64,000 bases of DNA from Takakia lepidozioides (Eukaryota > Streptophyta > Takakiopsida > Takakiales > Takakiaceae). This document shows positions 53,411-64,000 of the stretch, piece by piece. Under the pieces are notes generated by a model that saw only the letters and a program-made list of their open reading frames with translations, did no database searches and was not told the origin of the DNA. The stretch spans positions 30,068,001-30,132,000 of the forward strand of contig CM060731.1 of assembly GCA_030704615.1 (NCBI GenBank). The letters run 5' to 3'. Position numbers and translations under genes: made by a program. Each line of letters starts with the position of its first letter. Position 1 is the first letter of the stretch.

Positions 53411-53602
53411 TCTGTTTTGGGAGATGGTGCGGGTTTTGCGCCACTTGCAGCTTCATCAAGCTGTATCTCCAGCATACATCTTGGAGAATGTGCCACTGAT
53501 GGGCGATTCTCGGGCCAGGGTGATGGCCAGTGTGCATCAAGTCCGGTCGTGGCTTGGGTCAGCAGTGTTGCTAGATGCAGCTACAGTGGGGTCACGGGCT
53601 GG
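53411..53602 (+). pseudogene. Internal fragment of retroelement methyltransferase
   Basis: Encodes LFWEMVRVLRH...YILENVPLMGDSRARVM...LLDAATVGSR, matching residues ~221-283 (motifs V to VIII) of the intact enzyme. Both ends are abrupt. Confidence 0.88.
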
Positions 53603-53806
53603 CAGAGTGCCACCGAAAACATAAAATGCGAATGCGGTGCCGCATTTCCGAGACAAACCGAAAAACCAGGCTTCGCATACAAGGGCAGCTGTGCTTCACC
53701 TGTAAACAATTCGCATTGCAGCTTTCCCCGCTCCCTCCTGATGTGTAAACTCCACGCTCCTTCTTGCTGTCTGTATACCCGCGCTCGGGGATCGGGTGGG
53801 TGTACG
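53603..53806 (-). pseudogene. Fragment of locus 2 exon and intron
   Basis: Reads TARRSVEFTHQEGAGKAAMRIVYR then the GTGAAG donor and the intronic palindrome, matching 28025-28160. Confidence 0.8.
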
Positions 53807-54424
53807 TGCTGCAGCTAGCTCCTCAGACTCTTCCTGCGGCTCTTCGGATTCCTGCGATCCCTCCAGCACGTCCACCTTTCCTGTTAGGCATGCAAACATG
53901 TTCTGCATTCAAGTCTCCTAGCATTCAGTCTAAGAATTACAGAAGCAAAATGGGGGGTTCGGTGCTCGATCAGCTGCGCGCAGCCCGATCGCATGGAGCT
54001 CTCACTGGTGGCTGGGTTGCCTGAGTGGCCTGCTGCTCGGAGATGGCAATCTCCTCCTGTAGACGCATCTGCTTCCTCCCCTTCGGCATTGGCCTACGTC
54101 CGAAGTATAATTTCCGGAGCTTGCGACGAGGTCTCCTGTCTGGTGCACGAACTCCCCCCCTCTCAGGTTCGAGCATAAGAAGAACAGAGAGAGGGAAAAG
54201 GGGCAAAGAGTGCAGATGGAAAGGGCGCGAGAGGGGTGACTGAGGAGACACGACAAAAGTAGATGAAACGGCGGTGATGCACCACTTGGGTTCGAAAGGG
54301 TTGGACGAAAGTGTCTCCTCGTGGAGTTTGCGTCATTACGAAATTCGAATCGTTGAGGGTACGCCTGCCGTCCGAAAAACAAACATCATTATCCAACGGT
54401 CAGGCCGCGCCGCCTCATGCCCCT
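53807..54424 (-). pseudogene. Fragment of locus 1: upstream region, exon 1, intron 1, start of exon 2
   Basis: The minus strand repeats 6775-7400 with scattered substitutions: exon 1 (RRKLRKLYFGRRPMPKGRK, no internal TAG here), the intron acceptor, and MFACLTGKVDVLEGSQESEE. It is then joined in frame to the locus 2 exon at 53806. Changes in exon 1 include synonymous ones, which supports it as real coding sequence. Confidence 0.8.
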
Positions 54425-55419
54425 TCAGTTAGATAGAGTGCCGACATGTGCAGCAATTCCGTTGCTCCTGCAACTGGACAAATTGCGATGTCCGTTCTGG
54501 AAATGCGGCGCCGCATTTCCATATCTGTCATCGACTTTTTTTTGACAATGGAATGCGTTGCCAATTTTTGCTGATGGGCCTGCAGTTCGAACAACGATCA
54601 TCCCCAATGTGGAAATGCGGCACCGCATTTCCAATTCCGCCATCTCGACCTCCTTGTTCGACCTCATTGTTCGACCTCTGTAAGCGTGGTGGCATCCATG
54701 CAATGAGCGGGAGAGGCCAAAACTGGCGTGTGGACAAAGGAAATTTTGGAAATGCGGCACCGCATTTCCAATCGGCCGATTACTTTTTACTATGCCAACA
54801 TTGAAATGGAAAATTTAGTCCCTCCCCTCTTTTGGAAATGCGGTGCCGCATTTCCAAAAGAGGTTTTTAGAGTTGCCAAAATTTTGGAAATGCGGTACCC
54901 CATTTCTGATTTTGGGAGCGTCGTGGTTTGGGCGATTGTGTGGCTGGAATGTACACTGGAGAGGGGTCACGAATGTCGGGGAGAATTTCCTTTATATACT
55001 CTGGAAGAGAATTTACATTTACAGAGACTTCATTAAAATTCTATTAATCTTGAAAATCATCCGAATCCTCATCCTGTTCTAGACTGTCCTGCTCCGCCTC
55101 CACCCCCTCAGTGCCTTTCTCATCTCCAGTGGACTGCTCGTTGGCCAAGCTTTCGAAAATCCCATCTTCCCCTTGCGGAACTGTCCATCTCACCTCCGTT
55201 GGGTCGTCTTCCTCCCTGTCTGCGTCGCTCTCATCCGCTGAATCACATATGTACTTTCGTACCCGTCTACCTGTCTGAGTTGCTGCCAACTCTTTCCTTA
55301 TCCTTCTGTCCTCCCTAGCCCTCTCCAAAATCTGCTCTACTTTACTGGGATTCTCACTTCTTCTAATCGCTGTATTTGCGAGTTTAGTTGCATAACTAGG
55401 AAGGGAGTAGTCCCTCACA
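54425..55419 (-). pseudogene. Copy of locus 2 last exon and downstream palindromes
   Basis: The minus strand from 55418 to 55044 encodes RDYSLPSYATKLANTAIRR to EDSDDFQD and the same stop, closely matching locus 2 residues. It continues into the TATATAAAG-like site and palindromes at about 54500, 54620, 54760, 54845 and 54890. The reading frame is intact but has no upstream exons on this strand. Confidence 0.82.
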
Positions 55420-55728
55420 TCTAGAAGGGCTGCAACGGAATGTTAAGGCTCCCGACAGAGCGGAAGTCTCCTCGGATTCGTCGGAGTCCGAGGAAGACAC
55501 AGTGGACATTGATGCGGAGGAGAACCCGGAATACGAGTGAGTGCAAACATTGTAAGTTTGCAAAGCCTTCTGGGTCATTTTTGTCAAACGAATTTCCCGA
55601 CTGTGGTTCTCATTAGTCTCGTTGATGATTGTCATGTGCAGGATTGCAGGGTCCGGGTCGGAACATGTAGGGCCTACACTTCCTGCCAGGAAGAATGTCC
55701 CGTTCTTTGCGAGGGCCGACTTCATGCG
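55420..55728 (+). pseudogene. Copy of locus 2 exons 5-6 with intron, opposite strand
   Basis: Matches locus 2 from about 29915 to 30218: exon 5 end (SSDSSESEEDTVDIDAEENP), the last intron, and the start of exon 6 (SGSEHVGPTLPARKN). It meets the minus-strand remainder of the same exon head to head at 55419/55420, so an inversion split the exon. Confidence 0.8.
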
Positions 55729-56180
55729 TACTGATGCAGCAGATAACATGACCAGAATTCAGATGAAGAGGAAGGATCAGTTTGATGAAGGTAAATTAGT
55801 CCACAACAAGATTCATGTATGAGAACATACTTACAAGATTTGGCTGTCCCCTGGAATTTATCAGTGACCAGGAAAGTCACTTCATTAATGAGACCATAGA
55901 ACTGTTGACTAAAGAGTTCATGATTGTGCATAGGAAGAGTACAACCTATTACCCACAGGGTAATGGGCAGGCAGAGGCCACCAACAGAATACTATGTACT
56001 ATCTTGGCTAAGATAGTCAATGCGAACAGAACAGATTGGGATACAAAGCAGCTAACAACTTTGTGGTCATACAGGACTTCATATAAAGTCACCACTAAGT
56101 ATACACCATTCCAATTAGTTTATGGTATGGAAGCTTTACTTCTAGTGGAGTTCTTGTTACCTACCATGAGAACTAAATGG
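55729..56180 (+). pseudogene. Rearranged gypsy integrase fragments
   Basis: 55730-55797 encodes DAADNMTRIQMKRK, from after the integrase core; 55808-56175 encodes the core (YENILTRFGCPLEFISDQ to PTMRTKWG). The order is reversed relative to the intact element, so two pieces were joined. Confidence 0.85.
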
Positions 56181-56545
56181 GGGTGTTGGACGGAAATTTG
56201 GCACCGCATTCCCTTGTCCAAAAAGAAGTTTCCATTGCCAAGCTGGAAATGCGTCGCCGCATTTGCAATGCCAACCTCGATGTCTGTCCAATTTATAGAC
56301 CCGTGTTGGTATTTCGTGTACCTGGACGGAAATGATGCACCGCATTCCATTGTCCGACACTGAAATGCGGTTCATACATTTCCATGTCGGCACTGAAATG
56401 CGGCACCGCATTTCCTTGTCCGACATGGCGTTACTCTGGTATATTCTAGACACATGACTCTCATACCGGTTACTCTGGTATATTCATCCGGACAGACAAA
56501 TTGTACAAATGAGACATCAAATTGTAAACAGTGGGCCAATTCCGA
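56181..56545. repeat. Palindrome-rich block, copy of 31.1-31.9 kb
   Basis: Diverged palindromes at about 56205, 56255, 56335, 56368 and 56405, then a stretch (CAAATTGTAAACAGTGGGCC) shared with 31857-31880. Confidence 0.75.
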
Positions 56546-57092
56546 AGAGGATGGTTTGCGATCCCAAACGTGACAACTTCATTCACCAGGCCACTATGAG
56601 TTTCAACGAGGTCGATACTCTTTTGCAGCGGGATACAACACATGGGTAGCATCAACTATGCAATGTGGTATGTGGACGACCATGATTTGAAATGTGTAAT
56701 TCACATCAATTCGTCGGCGGTGCAATGATATGGCCTCCAACTATACGGAGTGAGCTCTGAGTGACAACTTTTAGGTAGTGCACATTTGTCATTGCACCGT
56801 TCGAAGTCTACATGTCTTGCTGTCGCTATGCACTACAATCATCTTTTGAAGATGATCCTAACTCTCATTGTTATTTGAGGAGGGAGGAAGGTCTTCCCGT
56901 GGCAGCCTTTATGGCGCACACTTTGTGAGGATATTTTTTCGTCATCGTAATTGTAAAAGTGAAACAAGCATTTGTAATTGCACAATGTTGGATGCTGCAA
57001 TTGTAGGCCTCAATGCTCGTCTTGATTCTATTTAGGCAAGATTCCCTGCATTAATTCCACGGTCATAGGACCATCCACGGTTATAGGCGGCG
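56546..57092. other. Unassigned stretch
   Basis: I see no gene, palindrome or repeat match within the window. Confidence 0.4.
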
Positions 57093-57262
57093 CATGTTAA
57101 TGCTGATGTGGCAGATGACGGACAGTGCCACGTCATCATTTACCGCCACATCAGCATGCTGACATGACGCTCACGCCACGTCAGCTGGCGTGAGCATACG
57201 CTCATGCCACGTCACTCCTGCGTGAGCGTACGCTCACGCGCAACGCTCACGCCATTGCGTCG
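57093..57262. repeat. GACGTGGC / GCCACGTC hairpin repeat, second copy
   Basis: Closely matches 27361-27575 from GCATGTTAATGCTGA onward with a few substitutions and a short deletion. Confidence 0.8.
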
Positions 57263-57265
57263 TTG

Positions 57266-58157
57266 GGCTAGTGAGGGGGCTGCGTATGCATTCCTGGATC
57301 GTGTGCTTAGCCGATTCGGTGCTCCAGCTGAGGTACTCACGGACCAAGGGAGAGAGTTCTTGGGGGAGTTTCAGGCTTTGTGTGATAAAGCCTTGATAGA
57401 CCACCGTACCACTTCTCGGGATCATCCTGAGCCCGATGGCTTGGCAGAGAGAGTGGTGCAGACGGTGAAGAGGGGTTTGCGCAAGTATGGCTTGCAAAAT
57501 GGACACCTAGGAGATTGGGATCTTCAGGTACCTTGGCTAGCCATGGACTACAGGTTTAGCAAGCAAGCATCACTTGCCTCCTTCTCACCATATTTCCTTC
57601 TCTTTGGCCGAGAGCCAGATTTGCCTAGTCCTCAACCTTGATGATCCGGATGTGTGGACACAAGCATGTGCCTAGCGGCAAGGTTGTTCAAGAGAGTCAT
57701 GCCTATGGCTTTTGAGAATCTTGCTATTGCCCAACACCGAGACACATTGAGGTATACCACTATACGTGGAGGGGGATATCGACCAGGTGTTCGGCGTTTC
57801 CACCCTGGGGACTATGTGTATCTGCAGCAGACAGCGCCTACAACCTTGGATGTCATAGCAGGACGTGTGATTCTAAGGGTCAGGGAGGTGTTGCCTTCAA
57901 GAGTGTTGATTCTGGAGGATCGAGATGGCATGGTATGGAAGGACCATGTGTGTAATTGTGCGCCATGTCACCTTCCACATGTGGATGGGAGGATAGATCC
58001 CACCCTTGCAGTGGTACTTTTAGGGTTGTGTTGCATGCTATGTGGGCATGCTTGTGGTGCCGGCACTATGCTGGTGTGTGATCGATGCTCAAGAGGTTGG
58101 CACATGGGATGCTTGACACCACCTCTTGAGAGGGTTCCTGATGGAGATTGGTTATGA
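57266..58157 (+). pseudogene. Integrase-PHD fragment of element X
   Basis: Starts within the catalytic core (SEGAAYAFLDRVLSRFG), keeps TDQGREF and the DGLAERVV glutamate, loses the frame near 57630 through a deletion, then resumes (FKRVMPMAFENLAIAQHRD). The PHD finger is present to WHMGCLTPPLERVPDGDW and ends at a stop where the nested copy has, out of frame, WLCPHC. Confidence 0.85.
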
Positions 58158-60143
58158 TGCACACTGCTTAGGATAGTGGCAGTGGATATGACTAGTGGTA
58201 GCTAACAAGACATGGAGGCCAAGCTCATAGGAGTCAATACCCAAGATCTCAGGCTCAAGTTCACAGGTATGTAATGCTCGCACACCACAAGGTGAAGTGC
58301 TTTTTCCAAAATTGTAATCTGTTTTGGGCTTGTTTACCTGCCACATCAGCACTCAACAAGCCCTTTTCAGGCCCCAAAATGTATATGAGAGAAGTAAGAT
58401 ATTTTTTGTAGGTCATAGCTCTTGTACCCGGCCTCTTGATCTATCGAGTTTGAGTGTAGTAGGGACAGTGGTGGAGGACTTAGTAAGGCTATGGCCACTA
58501 TCACATCTTGTGGCTACCTGGACTTAGATGGACCTAAGCGCCAGCTAGGGGGGCGATTGTGATGGACTAGTGACAGCCTAGTGGATGGACTAGTGGCTGC
58601 ACTAGTGGTGGCTAGTGGCAGCCTAGTGGTTGGACTAGTGGCTGCACTAGTGGTGGCTAGTGGTAGCCTAGTGATGGACTAGTGGCTGCACTAGTGGTGG
58701 CTAGTGGCAGCCTAGTGGTGGACTAGTGGCTGTACTAGTGGTGGCTAGTGGTGGACTAGTGGCTGTACTAGTGGTGGCTAGTGGCAGCCTAGTGGTGCAC
58801 TAGTGGTGGACTAGTGATAGACTAGTGTTTTGTGTGCACATGTGTTGTGTGGTTTTGGACAACGAAGTAGTTGTGTAGCGATATGTATGCGCACAACAGC
58901 TGTTAAGTTATTTTACCACTAGTGTGAAGTTAGCTAAGAAATAGCTAGCTTTTATATATTGACATTTGGGATTGACCCAAGTGTCAATCCAGGGGCCAAT
59001 ACATGTTTGGGCACGTGGCGTTGTTATCTTCACGGCAAATCGCGGTGGGCTCATCTTTCTTGAGTTGAGCCTCACCGCGTCTAGCTATGGCGCTGTAGTG
59101 TAAATTCCCCATGGTGTGGGGTGCACTTGGCTTGACTTAATATATGAGTGATATTTTCATGTGCAAGTATGTGAGTTTGAGAGAGCTTGTGTGCTTGTAT
59201 CATTCCTTTCATTATCATTGTGATGGACTAGTGACAGCCTAGTGGATGGACTAGTGGCAGCCTAGTGGTTGGACTAGTGGCTGTACTATTGGTGGCTAGT
59301 GGCAGCCTAGTGGTGGACTAGTGGCTGCACTAGTGATGACTAGTGGTTGTCTAGTGGCAGCCTAGTGGTGCACTAGTGGTGGACTAGTGATAGACTAGTG
59401 TTTTGTGTGCACATGTGTTGTGTGGTTATGGACAGCGATGTAGTTGTGTAGCGATATGTATGCGCACGACAGCTGTCAAGTTATTTTACCACTAGTGTGA
59501 AGTTAGCTAGGAAATAGCTAGCTTTTATATATTGACATTTGGGATTGACCCAAGTGTCCATCCAGGGGCCAATACATGTTTGGGTACCTGACGTTGTTAT
59601 TTTCACGACAGATCGCGGTGGGCTCATCTTTCTCGAGTTGAGCCTCACCGCGTCTAGCTATGGCGCCGTAGTGTGGATTCCCCATGGCGTGGGGTGCACT
59701 TGGCTCGACTTAATATATAAGTGATGTTTTCATGTGCAAGTATGTGAGTTTGAGAGAGCTTGTGTGCTTGTATCATTCCTTTCATTATCATTGTGATGGA
59801 CTAGTGGCAGCCTAGTGGATGGACTAGTGGTTACACTAGTGGTGGCTAGTGACAGCCTAGTGGTTGGACTAGTGGTGGCTAGTGGCAGCCTAGTGATGGA
59901 CTAGTGGCTGCACTAGTGGTGGCTAGTGGCAGCCTAGTGGGTGCACTTGTGGCTGCACTAGTGGTGGCTAGTGGCAGCCTCGTGGTGGACTAGTGGCTGC
60001 ACTAGTGGTGACTAGTGGTTGTCTAGTGGCAGCCTAGTGGTGTACTAGTGGTGCACTAGTGATAGACTAGTGTTTGGTGTGCACATGTGTTGTGTGTTTT
60101 TGGACAACGATGTAGTTGTGTAGCGATATGTATGCGCACGACA
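57266..60143 (+). mobile_element. Methyltransferase-family retroelement X, 3' part
   Basis: Truncated 5' end in integrase; then the 3' region, polypurine tract (58547-58556) and a chain A-B-A-B-A: A 58557-58898, B 58901-59217, A 59218-59471, B 59474-59790, A 59791-60143, each A-B join carrying GC. It ends GCGCACGACA, the same terminus as the nested element. A units differ in length through CTAGTGG tandem repeats. Confidence 0.85.
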
Positions 60144-60580
60144 GATTATAGAGAGTAGCATTTGCAATTGAACATAGGAACTAGTGTGATAAGTATGTTG
60201 GGGTATTTGTTGGAACAATTCTAGGCTGTCATTGTTAGCTGCTAGCAGCAAAGCGAGGAAGTATGCATGATTTGTGCAAAGACATGAATAGCTGAAAGAG
60301 CAGGGATAGAGTGTGGGTCCAGATTCATCCAAGAGGGCCGAATTTCATGCTCCAGATTACCTATAACACAATTTTAAGCAAATTTGGACTAAAGTTTGGT
60401 CCAGAAATAAGGAGAAATATCTGAATATGTATTTTTTTAAATCATTTAAATTAATTAATATCGATCATTCTAAATATAAATGCACAGATAATAATAATAA
60501 TTGTTTGTCTATTAATATATAATATGAGCAATGTAGAAACATTATATATAAACTTCAGGAGAAAAAACAGTTTACATTTG
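60144..60580. other. AT-rich spacer between two element termini
   Basis: 437 bp with no gene, unlike the neighbouring repeats in composition. It lies exactly between the 3' terminus of X and the 5' terminus (TGTCAAG) of Y, as expected for ordinary flanking DNA between two insertions. Confidence 0.7.
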
Positions 60581-60892
60581 TGTCAAGTTATTTTACCACT
60601 AGTGTGAAGTTAGCTAAGGAAATAGCTAGCTTTTATATATTTGGGATTGACCCAAGTGTCAATCCAGGGGCCAATATATGTTTGGGCACCTAGCGTTGTT
60701 ATCTTCACGACAGATCGTGGTGGGCTCATCTTTCTCGAATTGAGCCTCACCGCGTCTAGCTATGGCGCCGTAGTGTGGATTCCCCATGGCGTGGGGTGCA
60801 CTTGGCTCGACTTAATATATGAGTGATGTTTTCATGGGCAAGTATGTGAGTTTGAGAGAGCTTGTGTGCTTGTATCTTTCCTTCCTTTATCA

Positions 60893-63054
60893 CTCGAGAA
60901 AGATCAGCTCGAGTCTGTGGGTGCCAGGTTCGAGTTAGTTGTAGCACTTGTGTTTTAAGATCATGAAAAGCGGTTCAGCCTAGAGTGCAAGGATTCGTGC
61001 ATGAGCCTATCCAAAGCGGATAGAGTGCAAATACGAACAGGTTGCAGGTTTGCAATGGATAGAGAGGCGGTCAGCGTTGCATAGCTCAAAGCTATGACAA
61101 CCAAGTTTGGGCTTCTAGTGTGAAGCGGAGGAGATGTTGGCTACGAGTGGGCGAACTGGTGGTCGTACTGCAGGCCGAGTTAAGGAGCTGCAGGAATGTG
61201 GGCTGCGCATGGGAAGCTGGCATGTTGCAGGTTGGAGATGATATGATTAGCTCCAGGTCTTTCTGCTCGAAATCAGTTGTTGCGGGAGATGAGGAGCAGC
61301 CGAATAGTGGAGCTGCGAGGGGTTGCATCGCAACCCGTTGGGAGCTTCAGCTCCAAGCTCATGAAGAGGTATAAGTGAAGAGAGGGGGTTGGTCCCTCTT
61401 GTGTGCAAATCAATGCACTTGTGAAGTATATGCTGAGTTGGAGTTTCAATCTGAAACTCAGCAGTGTAAGGGCTCTTGGAGTGGCAAGAACGGGGCTGGA
61501 AGGGCAACAACGAGGCGTCCTAGAGCCAGGGAATGTTCAGTAGAACTGCAAGTACACCAAGGTTGTAAAGGTGTGTATTTTTCAGATTTGTTTTTGTAAG
61601 CTTCATGGAGAAAAGGGAGCTTTTTGGGCAGCATATGGCTTGTTTGTTGAGTTGGGGGCGCTTCTAGTGGGCCGTGAGAGCTCAGGAGTGCAGGGCGACG
61701 GGGCTGATGGCTCCGCAGAAGCCATAGCTCGTCGGCAGCAGGTGCAGGAGCAAACCCCAGCTCGGGGAGAGCTCGGGAACGCGGGGGAACGTCTGGGAAT
61801 GCATGGGAACTCGTTGGGAGTTCCAGGGGACGCAGGGAACAGTGGCCGTGATGGGCCGTGGGTGCGGTATCACGAGATACCACGAGCCCAGGCCGTGACT
61901 GTTGACCGTGACCGTTGGAAGCCGTGATGCAGACACAACGGGTGGGCACGGTGACCAGATCGTGGGGATGGCGGACTGTGAAGGCTCGTGGGAGTGGTAC
62001 CACGGGGTATCATGGGGCAGCCCGTGGCCAACGAGCGCCTAGGGCGGGCCGTGAGGAGTCATGGCGGTTGGAGCCATGGAAGGCCGCGAACAGAGAGAGT
62101 GGGAAAAAAAAAAGAAAAAAAAGAAAAAACCTTTTTCACTCGTTTCGTGGGACCTTGATGGGGAGGCTGGGCTCTGTAGAACAACGGTTTTGAGCTAGCT
62201 GATCCGGCAGAAAAAGTCGGAATTGCCTCCCTGTTGCGTTTTAACAAAGGGGATTACTTCCCTGCAGGTTTCAGCCCAATTCTTAACTATGGGGGAGACC
62301 AGCCTGCAGGTAATTCCTTTGGACAGAATGTTGTTGGGGCCTATATGTACCTCTATTTGCTCCATTTTTGAACCTTCGGTGAATGACGTGGTTTCCTGAG
62401 GTGGTTCCATTCTGAGGAATGGCTGGTGGACGTAAGGAGGCACTGACGGACCCTGTGGAGGCTTGCATGGGGCCTTGGAGGCCAAGTTTCATGAGCTTGT
62501 GGAGGGCGGTTTGAGGAGTGTCTACAGGATGCTCTCATGGTCATGCAAGTGAGAGAAGAGAGGAAAAAAAAGGGTGTTGGGATGAGAGCGTGTTGGGGAT
62601 AGGCATTGCTTTAGCTTCTCTTCCTCGTAACTTTCCACCTTCTCTATAGGCCGAGACCTTTCCGTAGGTGGAGGTGAGAGTCAGTCCGGGTTTGGGCTGG
62701 GTTGCAGGAGTGACACTGTGGAGTTGTTTTTGGTGTGGGGGAGTTGTTGTTTTCATTCTTGTGTTTGGATCCCCTCCACACCTGCATGCTTGATTGTGCG
62801 CCATGCTAGTTTTGTGTGGGCATTTGGATGATAGGTGGTTGCATGCTCCTGATGGTGAGGCTGGGTTGATGACCAGTCAGACCATCTTTGTTTCTCCTGT
62901 GGTGAGGTTGGAGGTGATGACCAGCCATCTGTGGGAGTGTTTGCGGTGGATGCAGGTGCAGGTGCAGGCTATGTTAGGAACCTAGTATTCCAAACCATAA
63001 GCCGCATTAGGTTCTCTACCCGGTTCCTTTGTGGAGAGGGGGTTAGGGACATGT
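60893..63054 (+). other. Leader of element Y
   Basis: No convincing gene. A GGGAACG/GGGCCGTG-rich stretch lies at 61640-62060 and an A-rich run at 62100-62130. The last ~100 bp match the gag-proximal leader of the nested element. Confidence 0.6.
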
Positions 63055-64000
63055 TCATGACTGGTTGAGTGTCAGTTTGTCAACACGGAGGTGCCACTAG
63101 TTGCTGGGGAAAGTGTCGGTACGAGCATTAGCGATACTAGCGGATATACGAGACGGGGTGTGCGGTTTAAGCCACCTTCACCTCATGTGTCTTCTACGGA
63201 AGGTTTTGATTCGGATTGTGAATCAAGAGGACTCACACAGGCGGTGCAAGTTGTTTCCTTGCCATTGTTGTGGGACACAATGGAGGAGATGTATGGAGCC
63301 ACCAAGGGGCCACGTAGGTACTTTGAGGCGGTGGGCACCATTGAATTGGATGATTTTATCCAAGAGCTTGATAGTTGGTGTAACTTGCAACAAATGCGCA
63401 ATCCACAACTGTTTACGCCTTTCATGGCATGGAAGGGGCTGTTTCAGCACCTTGAGGGACCGCCCATGGATGATTACCATGAATTTAGGCGGGGGCACGA
63501 TGTTCATATTGAGGAGTGGAGGATGTACTGGTCACCCGACTATGTCTCCATCACTAGAGGCACTAGAAGCACAAGGGCAGCAGCCACACCGGCAGCTGTA
63601 GCAGCAACAGCAGCTACAATAGCAGCTTCCACGAGCAGTAGTGGGACTAGTGGTACAGTAACTACGACATCCACCCAAGCTACTGCTGCACCAGCACCAG
63701 CACCGGTGCGTGCCTTCAACCCTCTTGTGGAGTTCTTCGAAGAGTTGAGAAGGAACTACCAAGGGGTGATGACAGAGAAGTTGAGGAGCTTGCAAGAGTT
63801 CCAGAGGAAGCCTACTGAAAGTTTGAGGGAGGCTTTCACTTGCATGAGGCGCTTGATTAATGTAACCCAAGGGTTACGGAAGCTCAGGCAGTCCAATTCT
63901 GGTACGGGATGGAGCTGAGGAGAAGGGTGTGGGATGCAACTCTCCTACAAGCAGCCCAACCCACCTTAGCAAATGTGTTTTTACTGGCAGAGCGAATAGA
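63055..64000 (+). pseudogene. gag of element Y (incomplete, frameshifted)
   Basis: Encodes SDTSGYTRRGVRF, LWDTMEEMYGATKG and the Gag core through ESLREAFTCMRRLINVTQG. A single-G loss near 63872 shifts the frame relative to the nested copy. Eight extra bases near 63080 disturb the N-terminus. The frame continues in the shifted register to the window edge. Confidence 0.85.

Larger units (their letters stand above)
33431..53411 (-). mobile_element. Ty3/gypsy LTR retrotransposon, copy 2, with nested insertion
   Basis: Same family and orientation as copy 1, with near-identical coding sequence. Both LTRs are truncated: 33431-33672 keeps the end next to the polypurine tract, and 53250-53410 keeps the end next to the primer site. 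The interior is split at the gag region by the 8348-bp element at 43905-52252. Several frameshifts and a nonsense codon (minus strand of 52611-52613) differ from those of copy 1, so each copy decayed separately. Confidence 0.9.
60581..64000 (+). mobile_element. Methyltransferase-family retroelement Y, 5' part
   Basis: Begins with repeat B (60581-60892) followed directly by CTCGAGAAAGAT, as in the nested element, with no repeat A. A leader of about 2.1 kb and gag follow; the window ends inside gag. The leader differs from the nested copy except near its ends and lacks the CACAGCCC array. Confidence 0.82.

Noticed and set aside
60144-60580. AT-rich spacer as an inserted transposon within a terminal repeat
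   Set aside because: It lies precisely between sequences that are element termini at the nested insertion, so flanking DNA between two elements is simpler.
61092-62193. Several 60-180 codon frames in the leader of element Y
   Set aside because: No domain, not conserved with the nested element's leader, GC-rich chance frames.

Overview
The window is nuclear DNA of a plant-lineage (streptophyte) eukaryote. It has spliceosomal introns of about 80-150 bp, Ty3/gypsy retrotransposons with plant-style 1 kb LTRs, a MULE/SWIM-type transposase-like gene and a 500-base assembly gap. The mix of DNA-methyltransferase-bearing retrotransposons and unfamiliar intron-bearing gene families suggests a charophyte such as Chara; that is inference, not proof. 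I recognise no housekeeping gene.

Layout. 1-334: fragment of a methyltransferase-bearing retroelement. 1206-4726 (-): MULE-like gene with a SWIM zinc finger. 5105-6690: array of about 27 short palindromes (core AAATGCGGYRCCGCATTT) at a period of about 53 bp. 7011-9186 (+): four-exon gene with a ParB-like domain (locus 1). 9840-13238 (-): diverged member of a methyltransferase-like family (locus 3), with a second palindrome family in one intron. 13330-13829: gap. 14139-27360 (-): a 13.2 kb Ty3/gypsy element, copy 1. 27640-30600 (+): locus 2, a six-exon gene ending in a Rossmann methyltransferase-like domain, followed by another palindrome array (30730-31740). 32017-33430: two paralogous, outward-opposed genes of unknown function. 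33431-53411 (-): gypsy copy 2, split by a young 8.35 kb element at 43905-52252 that carries gag, a C5 cytosine methyltransferase, and an integrase with a PHD finger. 53411-57265: patchwork of duplicated pieces of the loci above. 57266-60143 and 60581-64000 (+): two more copies of the methyltransferase-bearing retroelement, one lacking its 5' part and one running off the window.

Two systems stand out. First, the methyltransferase-bearing retroelement combines a chromatin-modifying enzyme (all C5-MTase motifs visible) with a PHD-type histone-reader finger on its integrase. Its ends are split direct repeats (B - genes - A - B - A) rather than ordinary LTRs, yet it has a DDE integrase and a 4-bp target duplication. 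It also has a self-complementary candidate primer site. The empty target site is preserved in gypsy copy 1.

Second, a eukaryotic gene family combines a ParB-like domain and a beta-order DNA-methyltransferase-like domain. Its members are embedded in arrays of regularly spaced palindromes, which also sit in its short introns. ParB proteins bind palindromic parS sites and ParB-methyltransferase combinations are known from phages and mobile elements, so a parS-like or methylation-target role for the palindromes is worth testing.

Most of these genes carry isolated in-frame stops or single-base frameshifts. Several stops are TAG where the sister copy in this window has CAG, the change expected from deamination of CHG-methylated cytosine.
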